From positions 47,847,600 to 47,911,599 of the forward strand of contig CM066984.1 in the NCBI GenBank assembly GCA_033977485.1: DNA of 64,000 bases, read 5' to 3'. Origin of the DNA: Hydrangea macrophylla (Eukaryota > Streptophyta > Magnoliopsida > Cornales > Hydrangeaceae). Below the pieces are notes generated by a model. The model was not told where the DNA came from, made no database searches, and saw only the letters and a list, made by a program, of their open reading frames with translations. A program made the translations under genes and the position numbers. Shown piece by piece: positions 11,247 to 20,865 of this stretch; position 1 is the stretch's first letter, and each line of letters starts with the position of its first letter.

Positions 11247-11667
11247 CGCGGCTTACCGATCTCTTCTCTTCCCTTTCTTTTTTTTTTTCTCCTCTTTTCT
11301 TTTCTTTTGTTTTTTTTTTTTTTTTTTTTTTTGTTTTTTTTTTTGAATAATTAGGGCGACTTCACAGTTCACGTTCGTAACCCTAAATCACAAGGATGAA
11401 CGAACATGAAGTAGCAAGAGACAAAACAAAAAATCGCAGATCAGATTCGTACCCTAAACACGAAATTCCAGATCGTAATCAAGAACACGAATGCGAACAC
11501 GAACACGAACACGAACGAAAACAAGAACACGAAAAGAATAGAACACGAATTGAATAGAAAGACGAGATGAAACAAGATCACGAAAATAACAGAACAGAAA
11601 AAAAAAAATGAAACAGAAACAAGAACACGAAATAAAATGGATAAATCAGACCTGATTTGGAGCCTAA
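10644..11667 (-). other. gypsy 5' leader with long homopolymer tracts
   Basis: About 1 kb between the PBS and the first gag ATG. It contains an A-run at 10880-10908 and T-runs near 10998-11020, 11204-11244 and 11309-11344 (plus-strand sense), plus a GAACAC/CGAA-rich low-complexity stretch at 11490-11640. No ORF is supported. The array element at 25-44 kb has a shorter leader of the same kind (gaacacgatgacac repeats and T-runs), which supports kinship. Confidence 0.7.
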
Positions 11668-11679
11668 GCTCTGATACCA
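11668..11679 (-). promoter_or_regulatory. Primer-binding site, initiator-Met tRNA type
   Basis: On the minus strand TGGTATCAGAGC lies two bases after the 5' LTR end CATCA. This matches the 3' end of plant initiator methionine tRNA and primes first-strand synthesis. The same motif recurs before every LTR of the 25-44 kb array. Confidence 0.9.
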
Positions 11680-11681
11680 AA

Positions 11682-12365
11682 TGATGTGAACCCGTGGAAT
11701 TGATATTCCTTGAACCCACGATCAGATTGTAATTCACCCAAGAAAGCCAACAATCAAGTCACAGGGATGATCTAGACCCGTTGAAATCCTGTTTCAAGAA
11801 CCCAGATTTGGTGAACGCCACAAAGGAAATGCCTTTGATAAGTTCGAATTGTTCAATCAAGAACAAGCAGAGAAAACTGAATAGCTCTCCAGAAAATAAA
11901 TTTCATTAACGTTCTATATCCAAGCTGCTACAAAGTTCTTTCTTTTAATCCCTTCTAAGAAACCCTTGGGCCAAAAAGGCCTTCAACGAAAATCAAAAGA
12001 CATGGGCTAAATACTCAAGCCCAAAACAACTTAAACTGCATGTTTAAAGCTAAATAAATGTCTACTTAAAAAATAGGCCCACATGCCAAAACCACAGAAA
12101 CATAAAAATTAAAGTCTATAAAAACCCAATAAGCTATTCCACCCCTTCTGTAGCTTGTATCACATGAACTAGAACTGATTCTTCTTCCTTCAAGCCCATG
12201 TTAAATGTTGGGGCCTTGCATAATAAGTTTCTGAACTTTTCCCAAGTGGATTGCACCAGTCCTTGCATTGCTTCGTTGATCTTCTTAGCTCTTGACCTTG
12301 TGATTGGCCCATCTGGAACTTGCAAATGATCATCTTTAAGTTTTGGTCCACTATGGTTCCCATCA
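11682..12365 (-). repeat. 5' LTR of the gypsy element (684 bp)
   Basis: Promoter-bearing LTR, transcribed leftward. A possible TATA element lies at about 12115-12124 (minus-strand TTTTTATAGA), just past the part that in the 3' copy encodes the pol C-terminus. The open frame at 12134-12325 is only the LTR-borne duplicate of those codons and is not a separate gene. Confidence 0.93.
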
Positions 12366-12370
12366 GTTCT

Positions 12371-12595
12371 AATACCATGAATTGGTTAGTATCATGAAGG
12401 GCACAAGGGTCTCTCAGATTAGAGGCTTGTATTTGGTGTTCACTATGGAGTAGCTCAGCGGAATGGGCTTCTGAAGTAAGGTCTTGAGTTAAGGGCACAA
12501 CTAGAGCTGGAGTTGCATGACTTACACAGCCTGGTGCTGAGGGAATAGAATCTTTATGAGCTTCAATGCCTTCAATTGGTTTCCCCATCTCAGCA
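12371..12595 (-). CDS. LINE A ORF1, middle segment
   Basis: About 75 codons of minus-strand ORF1 (HSEHQIQASNLRDP, then QFMVLE at the gypsy junction) lie between the gypsy element and a plus-strand LINE fragment. The hydrophilic composition matches the ORF1 linker that follows DUF4283 and the zinc knuckle. The right edge near 12595 is approximate. Confidence 0.55.
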
Positions 12596-12902
12596 TTAGT
12601 GAGGTCGGGACCCCTACAAGGGGTAGTCCCCTCTCCAATAGACAGAAAAAGAAGGAAGCTAAGATGAAATTCAGTGGGAGTCGCCCCAAGGGACGACATC
12701 GATCCTGAGGAGGCCCTTCTTTGGGTGGTTGGATGTCTCATGTGTTTGATTCATTCCATGTTGCTATGTTTGTTTGTTTGCTTGTTGTTCTTCTTTTCAA
12801 ATATTTAGTCTGGCTCTCGTAGCATGATCTTGCGCTTTTTGTTATATCCTGGGGTTTGGCCCCTTTTTTTGGATTCAATTAACCATTTTTCCGAAAAAAA
12901 AA
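12590..12902 (+). mobile_element. Second ORF1-only LINE copy, 3' fragment
   Basis: It encodes the last about 35 residues of an ORF1 whose end (NRQKKKEAKMKFSGSRPKGR) nearly matches that at 1338-1407, with TGA at 12706-12708. As in the element ending at 1597, the stop is followed by a T-rich UTR of under 200 bp and the LINE tail (tcctggggtttggcccc at about 12847), then A-run 12894-12902. It sits inside LINE A ORF1. I could not find a target duplication, and the left edge is uncertain by about 20 bp. Confidence 0.7.
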
Positions 12903-15083
12903 GAATTTACCTCTTGGGTTATGACAAATTTCCCTTTCCTTTTAGTTGCCCATTGGCCATCAGAGGGTTCCGGAATATGTTGATTCTTTGTACTAGGAGC
13001 TGGCTTACGAGAAGATTTAGCCATGTTGATTTTGTTGCAGTCATGCCCGAATTTCTTGCATTTAGCACATCTAATGGGGCTCCATTGATATTCAACCTTC
13101 AGTGTGATTGTCTTAACTTCCCCACTAATTGGGTCCTCAATTTCAATATCAAAGTCTTTTACCAAATCGAATTCAGCATTAATTTCAACACAAATTCTAG
13201 CAAAAGATATCCTTCGACATGAGGCGGTCATCCTATGAACATGTAGAGGCCTTCCAATGGCACTGGCAATGTGACTGAACTCCTCAGCATTCCAATATTC
13301 GAGGGGGATGTTATAAATATTAACCCATATTGGAATGTTGGATTGAGCTTCTTTAGCCAATTCAAGGCCATTTTGCCAATTTCTCAAGATAATTGGCTGT
13401 CCGGCAACATGCCACGGACCTCCTTCCAGTATCGCCTCACTTTCATCCTTTGAGTTAAACTTGAAGAAAAAGTATCCAGAGTCAGTGGCTAGCATATCAT
13501 GAAGGCCCATATTGCCCCATAATTTGGAAGTTGAGTTTTTAACCAAAGTGTAGGGAAGCTTCTTTCCAATGAAATATCCCACTAGAGTATAATCCCAGGC
13601 TCTACTCCCTTCTTCAGCAACCTCTTTTGGTAATCTGACTTTTATACGATTGGTATCCCTGGAAGGTGGTATGTATTGCACTTTACAATCAGAAGCAATT
13701 TTTGGTTGTAGAATAGACACCCAACTAGGCCCCTTGGTATGGTTGGGAGGATGTAACTCAGAAGTAAGTTGGCTGACTATTATACGATTAGAATTCTCAA
13801 AACTGGCAGAAGATTGGGTTTTAGAATTCAGAAGTGTTTTCTTTGTGTTATTCAAGGACCCAGGGGGTAAAGGAGGAAAATCACTAATTGTTTTATCCAA
13901 GCTCAGTGTTGGTTTACAATTGTGTGTGGGTTCAATCAACAGGCCACATGGAGGATCCACTGGGTAATTGCGTGAAATGGGTGAAGGAGTACCTGCATTG
14001 ACTGAACTAGCATTGATGTTGGTAGGTGAGACTTGCAAGCTACTATTAGGACCAGCCACTAATGGCGCGTGCAGGTTACTTCGTTGAGGCTTCTCGGTTT
14101 GTGTAGATAGCACATCGACAGACATGTTTCCGGATTTTATGGGATAGTTTGACCTTCCCATGTGCTGAATAGTAGCTCCCATGTGCTGAGCAATGTTAAC
14201 TTCAGCCACGTGATCACTACAAGTAGTGCCAGGAGGCAAGGCGCCGGGATTTATGGGAATAGCAGGAGAACCCATGTGACCGTCCTTTTCAATTTGAATA
14301 TCAGTCGGCTTTTTACAAGTTTCAATATGACCGTTGGAGGGAAAGGCTACTGAATTTTGATTCGGTGTAGTCACGTGAGGCCCACATGCCAAAAACCTCT
14401 CGGTACAAGTGACATTTGATGAAATAGGATCAAAAACTGTACTTTCAACTCTACTAACCTCAGTCTTCATAGTAATCCTCTGTTCTTGATCACTTTTAAT
14501 TCCAGCTGCATCGTTGGAAGATGAAATATTACATATAGGTTTCCAAATCTTCTTCCCACCTTTCCCAGAACGATCATCACCAGAACTTCCATCAGTACTA
14601 TAGATGTCAAATGGATCTAATTGGTGTCTCCTCCCATCTGATTTGGGTTTAGTGTCATATCTTCTACCCCCTGATTTATATGGCATTCTTCCACTACCAA
14701 ACCCTCCTCTCGAACTAGATATCAAAGTAGCAGGACCTTGAGATGTAATAAGATCTTCTCTGTCATTCATTAGCTTTTGTATTTGGGCTTGGGCTACTTT
14801 CAGATTTTTCCTCAAGTAGTCATTTGAGTCTTTAAGCAGATTATTTTGATATTCATGATCTGTTAGTTCTTCATCACTTCCACAATTATGCCCGATCTTA
14901 TCCACACCAACTTGGAACTTGCTCTTCATCATAGGACTTGAAATAGTTGGCTCAGGGGCCACAGATTCATTAATAGTCTTCTTCTTCCTTTTGAGGATCT
15001 CCTTTGAATCTTGAAGAGATCTGAATAAATTTCCTTCCTCTGGTCCATGCTTCTCTTCACCATTGTCTTCCGGATCAACCCTA
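12903..15083 (-). CDS. LINE A ORF1, N-terminal and DUF4283/zinc-knuckle part
   Basis: About 725 codons with no stop. The N-terminal part has the family motif SLQDSKEILKRKKKT and a coiled-coil-like stretch around 14760-14850. A long low-complexity linker follows. DUF4283 lies at about 13370-13640 (DYTLVGYFIGKKLP, LATDSGYFFF, LEGGPW) and the zinc knuckle CAKCKKFGHDC near 13040-13072. The frame reads through from MRYLGVHL at 15205, but those first about 40 residues are LINE H RT sequence fused by the insertion. The product binds LINE RNA. The C-terminal continuation is displaced to 12595-12371 and 5353-4858. Confidence 0.8.
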
Positions 15084-17479
15084 CCTGCATAAGATAAGAA
15101 CTTAGATTTCCAGGAATTGACTCTAGAGCAAATTTTATTGACAAGATCAACACAATGAACTTTCTTTATTTTTGTGGTGATTAGGTGAACTCCAAGATAT
15201 CTCATTGGAAGAGTTCCCTCAGAGATTGGAGTTCCTCCTTAATTCCAAGAGCCTCATGGTCTTCAAGCCCAGAAAAGAAAACACAACTTTTATTGTTATT
15301 AGCTTGAAGGCTAGAGATGTCATAAAACTGGTTTAAAGTATTTCTCACCAACTTTGCAGAGTCAATATCTCCATTAAGGAGGATGATAAGGTCATCCGCA
15401 AAACAGAGGTGAGAAATTTTAAGCTTGTCACATTTCCAATGATAAGTAAAGGGCTCCCTCTGGATATTGTGGGCAAGTAATTGGCTAAGGACCTCCATAA
15501 TAAGAACAAACAAGTAAGGGGAAATTGGGTCCCCTTGTCTAAGGCCCTTGGCTCCATCAAAGTACCCCACAGACTCCCATTGAAGTTAATAGAGTATCTA
15601 GGGGTGGTAATACAAGCTCTAATCCATTTTTTTAAGTTTGGAGGAAAACCAAGAACTTCAAGTAAATCAAACAAAAATTCCCAATTCACACTATCATAGG
15701 CCTTCATAAGGTCAACTTTGGCAGTAGTTCGAGGCTTACCACCTTTTTTATGGTAATCTCTTAACAAATCTTGGGCCAAAAGGATATTATCACTAATTTT
15801 CCTACCCTTGACAAAAGCAGATTGGGCTTGGTCAACAATGGAGGGAAGGATTGCCTGAAGCCTCTTAGCGATAATTTTAGAGATACATTTATTGACAGTG
15901 TTACAGCAAGAAATGGGCCTAAAGTCCCCCATCCTAGATGAATTAGGGACTTTAGGGATAAGGGCTATAAGTGTAGCATTAGATTCTCTTAGCACTTCCC
16001 CCGATTGAAAGAACTCCTGAATTGCATCAATGACTGAAGGCCCAACAGTAGACCAGGATGTTTTAAAGAAATGAGCATTGAAACCGTCAGGGCCAGGGGC
16101 TTTGTTCACATGCATACTAAAGAACGTATCAGTTATTTCTGTATTAGTGGGGATTCTATCCATCTCTTCTTTGATATCCTCAGGAATACGTTTGTGGATA
16201 AAAGTACTAAGGACCCCAATACCAGGGTACTGGTAATCAGTAGTACTGAGTAAATCTTTAAAATGCCTAACTGCTTCAGATTTGGCTTCCTCAAGATTAG
16301 TTGTAAAAGTGCCATCAGGTTTTTCTAGCTTGGAAATCCTTTTACAGTTTCTTCTGCTTTTAATATGTTGAAAAAAATATCTAGAGTTTTTGTCACCAAC
16401 TTCTAACCATTGCACTCTAGATTTTTGCTTTAAGGTTTCTTCCTCAATCCAAATAGCTTTAAGGAAATCAGACATACACTATTTCTGTTTTGAGATGAGG
16501 GTGGAATTCTGAGGATCATTAAGTAGCTTAGAATGAACACTTTGGAAAGCCTCCCTTGCTCTATCAGCTAAAACCTTTTCTTTACCAACAAACCTTTTGC
16601 TAAGGATTTTTAGGTCATGTTTAAGCAATCTAAGTTTGTGACATAATTGATATTGAGCTGTACCACTAATAGGGGTATGCCAAGCATGAGCGACAGTGCC
16701 AGAATAATTTTCAAGTTGGGTCCAATAATTGAAAAACTTGAAAGCCTTACCCTTTCTCCTGGCATTCTTATCAAGATAGAGAACAAGAGGAGAATGGTCA
16801 GATATACCTGGGCTCTGAAAATGAACATAAGAGTCATGAAAAGAATCCAACCAAGATTGATTTACCAGAGCCCGATCCAATTTCCTTTTAGTATAATCTG
16901 GTCTGCCATACCTTCTGTTGCTCCAAGTAAAGAATTCCCCTAAGTACCTCAGGTCAGATAAGCATAAGGAATCTACAACTTTATTGAAGTCAGTGATATC
17001 AGAGTTAAGAACAAAGTCAGTGCTAGAGACTTCATTAGTATTTAAAACCACATTGAAATCACCGAGAAAAATTTGGTTAACATTAGAGTTAGGATTGTAA
17101 GTAGAAATCATCTCAGACCAAAGTTCCCTCCTATCCTGACCTGTATTAAAACCATATATAAAAGAAGCTTGAAATTGAAAACTAAGGTCATCATTTTAAT
17201 ATTAACTTGAACAAGCTGGGGAGAACATCTAAGTATAGTAATGTTAACTTTATCAGGATTCCACCCTAGCCAAATTCTGCCCACAGATCCAGGGGTGCTG
17301 TTGGAAAAGAAATTCCAATCTTTGAAAATTTTCCTTCTGATTTTATCCTCATTTGAGTATCTAACTTTGGTCTCAGTGATACAAAGGATATCAATATTAT
17401 TCTCGGAAATAAATTTAGCAACCTCAGAATGTTTAAAGGGAAGGTTGAGGCCCCTAATGTTCCAAGTGCTTATTATCAT
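15084..17479 (-). pseudogene. LINE H ORF2 (endonuclease-RT), frameshifted
   Basis: Starts MIISTWNIRGLNLPFK at the TAATGA overlap. The endonuclease part runs to about 16790 (LGDFNVV, SDHSPL) with a frameshift near 17110 and a stop at about 16478. RT motifs follow: [36 protein letters not shown] and LCFADDLI. They lie in two frames because of a shift near 15570. It ends at FLSYAG against LINE A. At least three disruptions make it inactive. Confidence 0.8.
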
Positions 17480-18049
17480 TAAAAACGATTGTGTGATTGT
17501 TTCCTTTTACCTGAAGAACCAGAGTTTTTGTTCTTCTTACGGTGAGACTTACCAGAGCTATGGTGCATACTAGAAGGAGTCGTCAGATAGGGATCCTTAT
17601 GCAAGGCGTTCTTGTCAATTTCAGTATGAGATCCCGAGGATCAGGAAGGAGAATATCCTCTGCATATCCTGAGGGACTTGGTTCCTTAGTAGGAGTGGAC
17701 TGGAGCCTGTGGGAAGAGGCCGAAGGGGATCCTTGTGCATGACTTCCACATCATCACCTGTATGAACTCCCTGAGCAGCTTCACTAGGATTAATGGAAAG
17801 TGTATCTTCCTTTGACTTATCAATAGAAGGGGTTTCAAGGATAGGTTCAGTAATCTCCCCAACATATTCAGAATTTTTAGTAGTTCCCAACACATCAAAT
17901 AAATTGCTCTGTGCAATAGTAATACCCGATTTCCCCTTAGCAAGACCTGAAATATTGGGGATAACACATCCCTCAGGAACATGATGAATGGTTGGGTCAG
18001 CAGCAACAAATTTACCTTTCTGTTTAGTTTTCCAATCTCTTTGTGGACA

Positions 18050-18212
18050 TCTTTGTGGACCAAGCTCCATAGGCCTCCACGAATTTTCCTGAGACCAAAC
18101 TTCTTGAATTAGCCCATTGAGTGCCTCTTTAAACTTCTTTTCCCAAGCCCTCGTAACTGGTCCAATTGGAATTTGAACTGGTTCCCTTGAAGACGTGCCT
18201 TGATTTGCATCA
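18050..18212 (-). repeat. Gypsy LTR tip embedded in LINE H ORF1
   Basis: The minus strand begins TGATGCAAATCAAGG and encodes QIPIGPVTRA and KFKEALNGLIQEVW. These match the LTR-encoded pol C-terminus of the gypsy element ([20 protein letters not shown]) and the LTR start of the array element (TGATGAGAATCAAGG). Only the first about 160 bp of an LTR is present and the left end is truncated. The frame is open into the LINE codons on its downstream side. Confidence 0.6.
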
Positions 18213-18424
18213 AATAGCCTTTTCAACCAAGTTAGGACATTCATTAAGCAGGCTAACAACTTCATTGGGAGCATCAGTTTGGTTATCAGCCTTGTTCACA
18301 ATAACTGTAGGCACATTATCAGTTGAGGAGGCAACCATATTAGAGGATGTATCAACCATATCTTCCCTTTTGCCTTTTCCTTTTCCTTTCACCATCCAAA
18401 CTCCATCAGTCTCACTTTCATTTG

Positions 18425-19454
18425 TTTTTTTTCAGAAAATGGTAAATAAATAAAAAAGAAAAAGCCAAGCGGCATCTACAAATGTACAAGGGGCATACCC
18501 CAGGAAGTACAAACGAAACCCTACCAAAAGAGGAAGGCAAAACAATCTAGATCAGTAGACTAGAAAGACCACAACACAAGAGCAACCAAACAAATGGAAA
18601 ACCAAACCCTGTCAAAACAAAAGGCAAGGGAAAACAAAAAAAAAAACAAGTCAGCCAAGGCTGAGCTACACCTAACTCACTACAACACAATTAAGGCAAA
18701 AGCCCAAACAAAACACAAAACAAAATCAGGGCCTCCATCTTTCAAGAAAGTTAGGGAGTAGAGGGTTGTCTCTCCACTTGATTTGAATCTGGATAAGGAT
18801 TTGGGTACAAATATCTTGAAAGATAACCTCCTTGCTTTTTGTTTCCATCCTAAAGGTTCTAGAGTTTCTTTCCCTCCAAATATTGTACACCACTATCCCC
18901 AAAGTCATTTTATTGATTATGTTTCTTGGATGTTTATTCTTCCAAGTACTAGCCGCCCATTCAATAAGCGAGTTCCAAGTGGATGCTGGACAGCCAATCT
19001 CCAACCTTTGCAAAATACCCTGCCACACAAAAGAAGCATATGAGCAATTGAAAAATAAATGATCATGAGATTCCATACCTTTGTGACATAAAACACATGC
19101 CAAGGGACCAGGGGTGAAGGAGAAGATGCGATCGTGAGTGGACAACCTTTGGAGAATTGCAAGCCACATCATAAAGCTATGGCGGGGAATATTACCTGGA
19201 AACCATATAAGCCGATACCAAGGAACAGTAGGACTAGAAACTCTAATATGATCCCAGGTATGAGTAGTAGAGAATAACCCATTAGGAGAGGGAAGCCAAA
19301 TAACTTTATCTTGTGTCACCGTGGGGGAGGGCAAGGACGTAAGTTGATCTCTAATTTCAATAAGCTCTAAGGTGTTAGTAAGGGGCCAATCCCAATCCTC
19401 CCCTCCTACAACCTCAGAAACCTTAGCATCCAAGGGAATAGCCGCATCCAAGGG
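18425..19454 (-). mobile_element. LINE 'K' 3' fragment with 16-bp TSD
   Basis: A 1030-bp 5'-truncated LINE inserted in LINE H ORF1. The target duplication GTCTCACTTTCATTTG is perfect at 18409-18424 and 19455-19470. It has T-run 18425-18432, the tail motif (gggcataccccagg at about 18490-18503) and one open frame, 19451-18726. The frame covers the ORF2 C-terminus: zf-RVT (FTPGPLACVLCHKGM, HDHLFFNCSYASFVWQ) and the last WRERNSRTF module ending FLERWRP. It has no RNase H. The frame is clean to the stop. Confidence 0.9.
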
Positions 19455-19773
19455 GTCTCACTTTCATTTGTGTTCACCTTGTTGGGGGTAATGGCCTTCT
19501 TTGTGAGGGGTTGGTTATTGTAGACCCTAGCACAATCATGGCCAAACCGTTTGCATTTAGCACATCTGACTGGGTTCCATTGATATTCAATCGACAAGCC
19601 TATCCTCTCAGGTTCCTTACTAATAGGATCAATGACTTCAATCTTAAAGTTTTTCAACAATTCAAACTCAGCACTTACCTCGATAGAGATCCGAGCATAT
19701 GAGATTCTCCTGCACGTAGTAGTCATTCGGTCAACATGTAAAGGCCTCCTAATAGTGCTAGCTATGTGGCTAA

Positions 19774-20865
19774 TAGTGCTACCTCCCTTTGGTTTGATAA
19801 TTGGCTTCCCATTGGTCCTTTAATATACTAGTAGGATTGCTTATGATGCGGCTATTGATGTAAAAGCTAAAGTTGAGGCTATTATAAGTAACAATGACTG
19901 GAGGTGGCCCTCGTCTAACTCCATTGGCTTGAATGAAGTTCGCAATGTCTTATCTAATATGTATAAGCCTAATGGTATGTCGGATAGTGTCTCTTGGACT
20001 ATTTCCCCCTCGGGGAAGTATAAATTTGCACACATTTGGGACCATTTTAGAGATGTTGCTCCTGTGGCATCTTGGTACAATATTGTTTGGTTTTCAGGTT
20101 GCACTCCTAGACAAAATTTTGTTCTTTGGATTGCGGTTCAGAATAGACTTGCAACACAAGATAGGATCTTTGCCTACACACCTGGTCCTCTTGCTTGTGT
20201 GTTTTGTCATGGCCAGATGGAATCACATAATCACTTATTTTTTGAGTGTACTTATGTTTCTTTTATTTGGCAGGTTTTGATGCAAAGGTGTTAGCTCAGA
20301 TGGAATAGGACAGATTGGGATGTTACTGTTCAGTGGATGGCGCAACATTGGAAGGGGAAACAAATCAAACAAGCTATCCCAGTTATCTGTCTTGGGGTAG
20401 CTGTCTATGGTATATGGAAGGAGAGAAATACTAGGACTTTTAAAGGTCCTGCCACTCCTAAAGAACAGTTGCTGCAAACTTTAACATCTCGGATTAATTT
20501 GCAAATTAGATCTCATTGGAAACAACATCCCCAAGTCGAAATCTATGCTAGAAACTGGATTTAGAGTTGATGCTTTGTTGTGCTTTTGTTCGAAATCTCT
20601 CAAGTTTTGTATTGTATTGTATTGGGTTGTTTTGTTTTGAGATTTGTTTATCCGTGTGTTGTTTGCATGGGACTTCTAGGCTTGTCCTATCCCTTTCCTT
20701 TGGTTCTTTTTGTTAGTTGTTGTTGATTCTTGCCTGGTAAGGCTTTTCAGTGGTTAACTGTGCCACCTGTCCTTATGCTTTGTGCCTTTTGAATATCCTG
20801 GGGTATGCCCCTTGTACATGTGTACATTCTTTTTGGAATATATTTACCATTTTCCGAAAAAAAAA
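19774..20865 (+). mobile_element. LINE 'L' 3' fragment with 13-bp TSD
   Basis: A 1092-bp 5'-truncated LINE in LINE H ORF1. The target duplication GCTATGTGGCTAA is at 19761-19773 and 20866-20878. It encodes the zf-RVT region (WTISPSGKYKFAHIWDHF, CHGQMESHNHLFF) in one frame from 19929. An in-frame TAG at about 20291 interrupts it after LMQRC, and the frame continues to IYARNWI with a stop near 20564. The UTR has the tail motif at about 20795 and A-run 20857-20865. Confidence 0.9.

Larger units (their letters stand above)
5354..12365 (-). mobile_element. Complete Ty3/gypsy LTR retrotransposon, CRM-like
   Basis: A 7012-bp element bounded by LTRs with TGATG...CATCA ends and a perfect 5-bp target duplication GTTCT (5349-5353 and 12366-12370). 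On the minus strand the order is 5' LTR (11682-12365), initiator-Met PBS, 1-kb leader, single gag-pol ORF (10643-5805), PPT and 3' LTR (5354-6036). The two LTRs differ, by eye, by one substitution and one 1-bp indel, so insertion is recent. No chromodomain is seen before the LTR. The pol frame continues 77 codons into the 3' LTR, as described for the centromeric CRM lineage, so CRM is my best assignment. It interrupts ORF1 of LINE A. Confidence 0.93.
2695..15083 (-). mobile_element. LINE 'A', two-ORF L1-type element, split by gypsy and LINE insertions
   Basis: Read on the minus strand, ORF1 begins just below 15083 and runs to 12903. It is interrupted by a plus-strand LINE piece (about 12590-12902), continues to 12371, and is interrupted by the gypsy element (5354-12365 plus TSD 12366-12370). 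It then finishes at 5353-4858. ORF2 follows from 4858 to 2695, where LINE T cuts it; the rest must lie left of the window. At 15083 the 5' end abuts the RT region of LINE H, so A is inserted in H. The ORF1-side continuity across the gypsy insertion (QFMVLE joined to PSYVEQG) supports one parent element. Confidence 0.8.

Noticed and set aside
12134..12325. Separate small gene matching the gypsy pol C-terminus
   Set aside because: It is the 5' LTR copy of codons used only in the 3' LTR context.
15084..15205. MRYLGVHL as the start of LINE A ORF1
   Set aside because: This is the RT-distal motif of LINE H ORF2. The 776-codon frame is a fusion across an insertion boundary.
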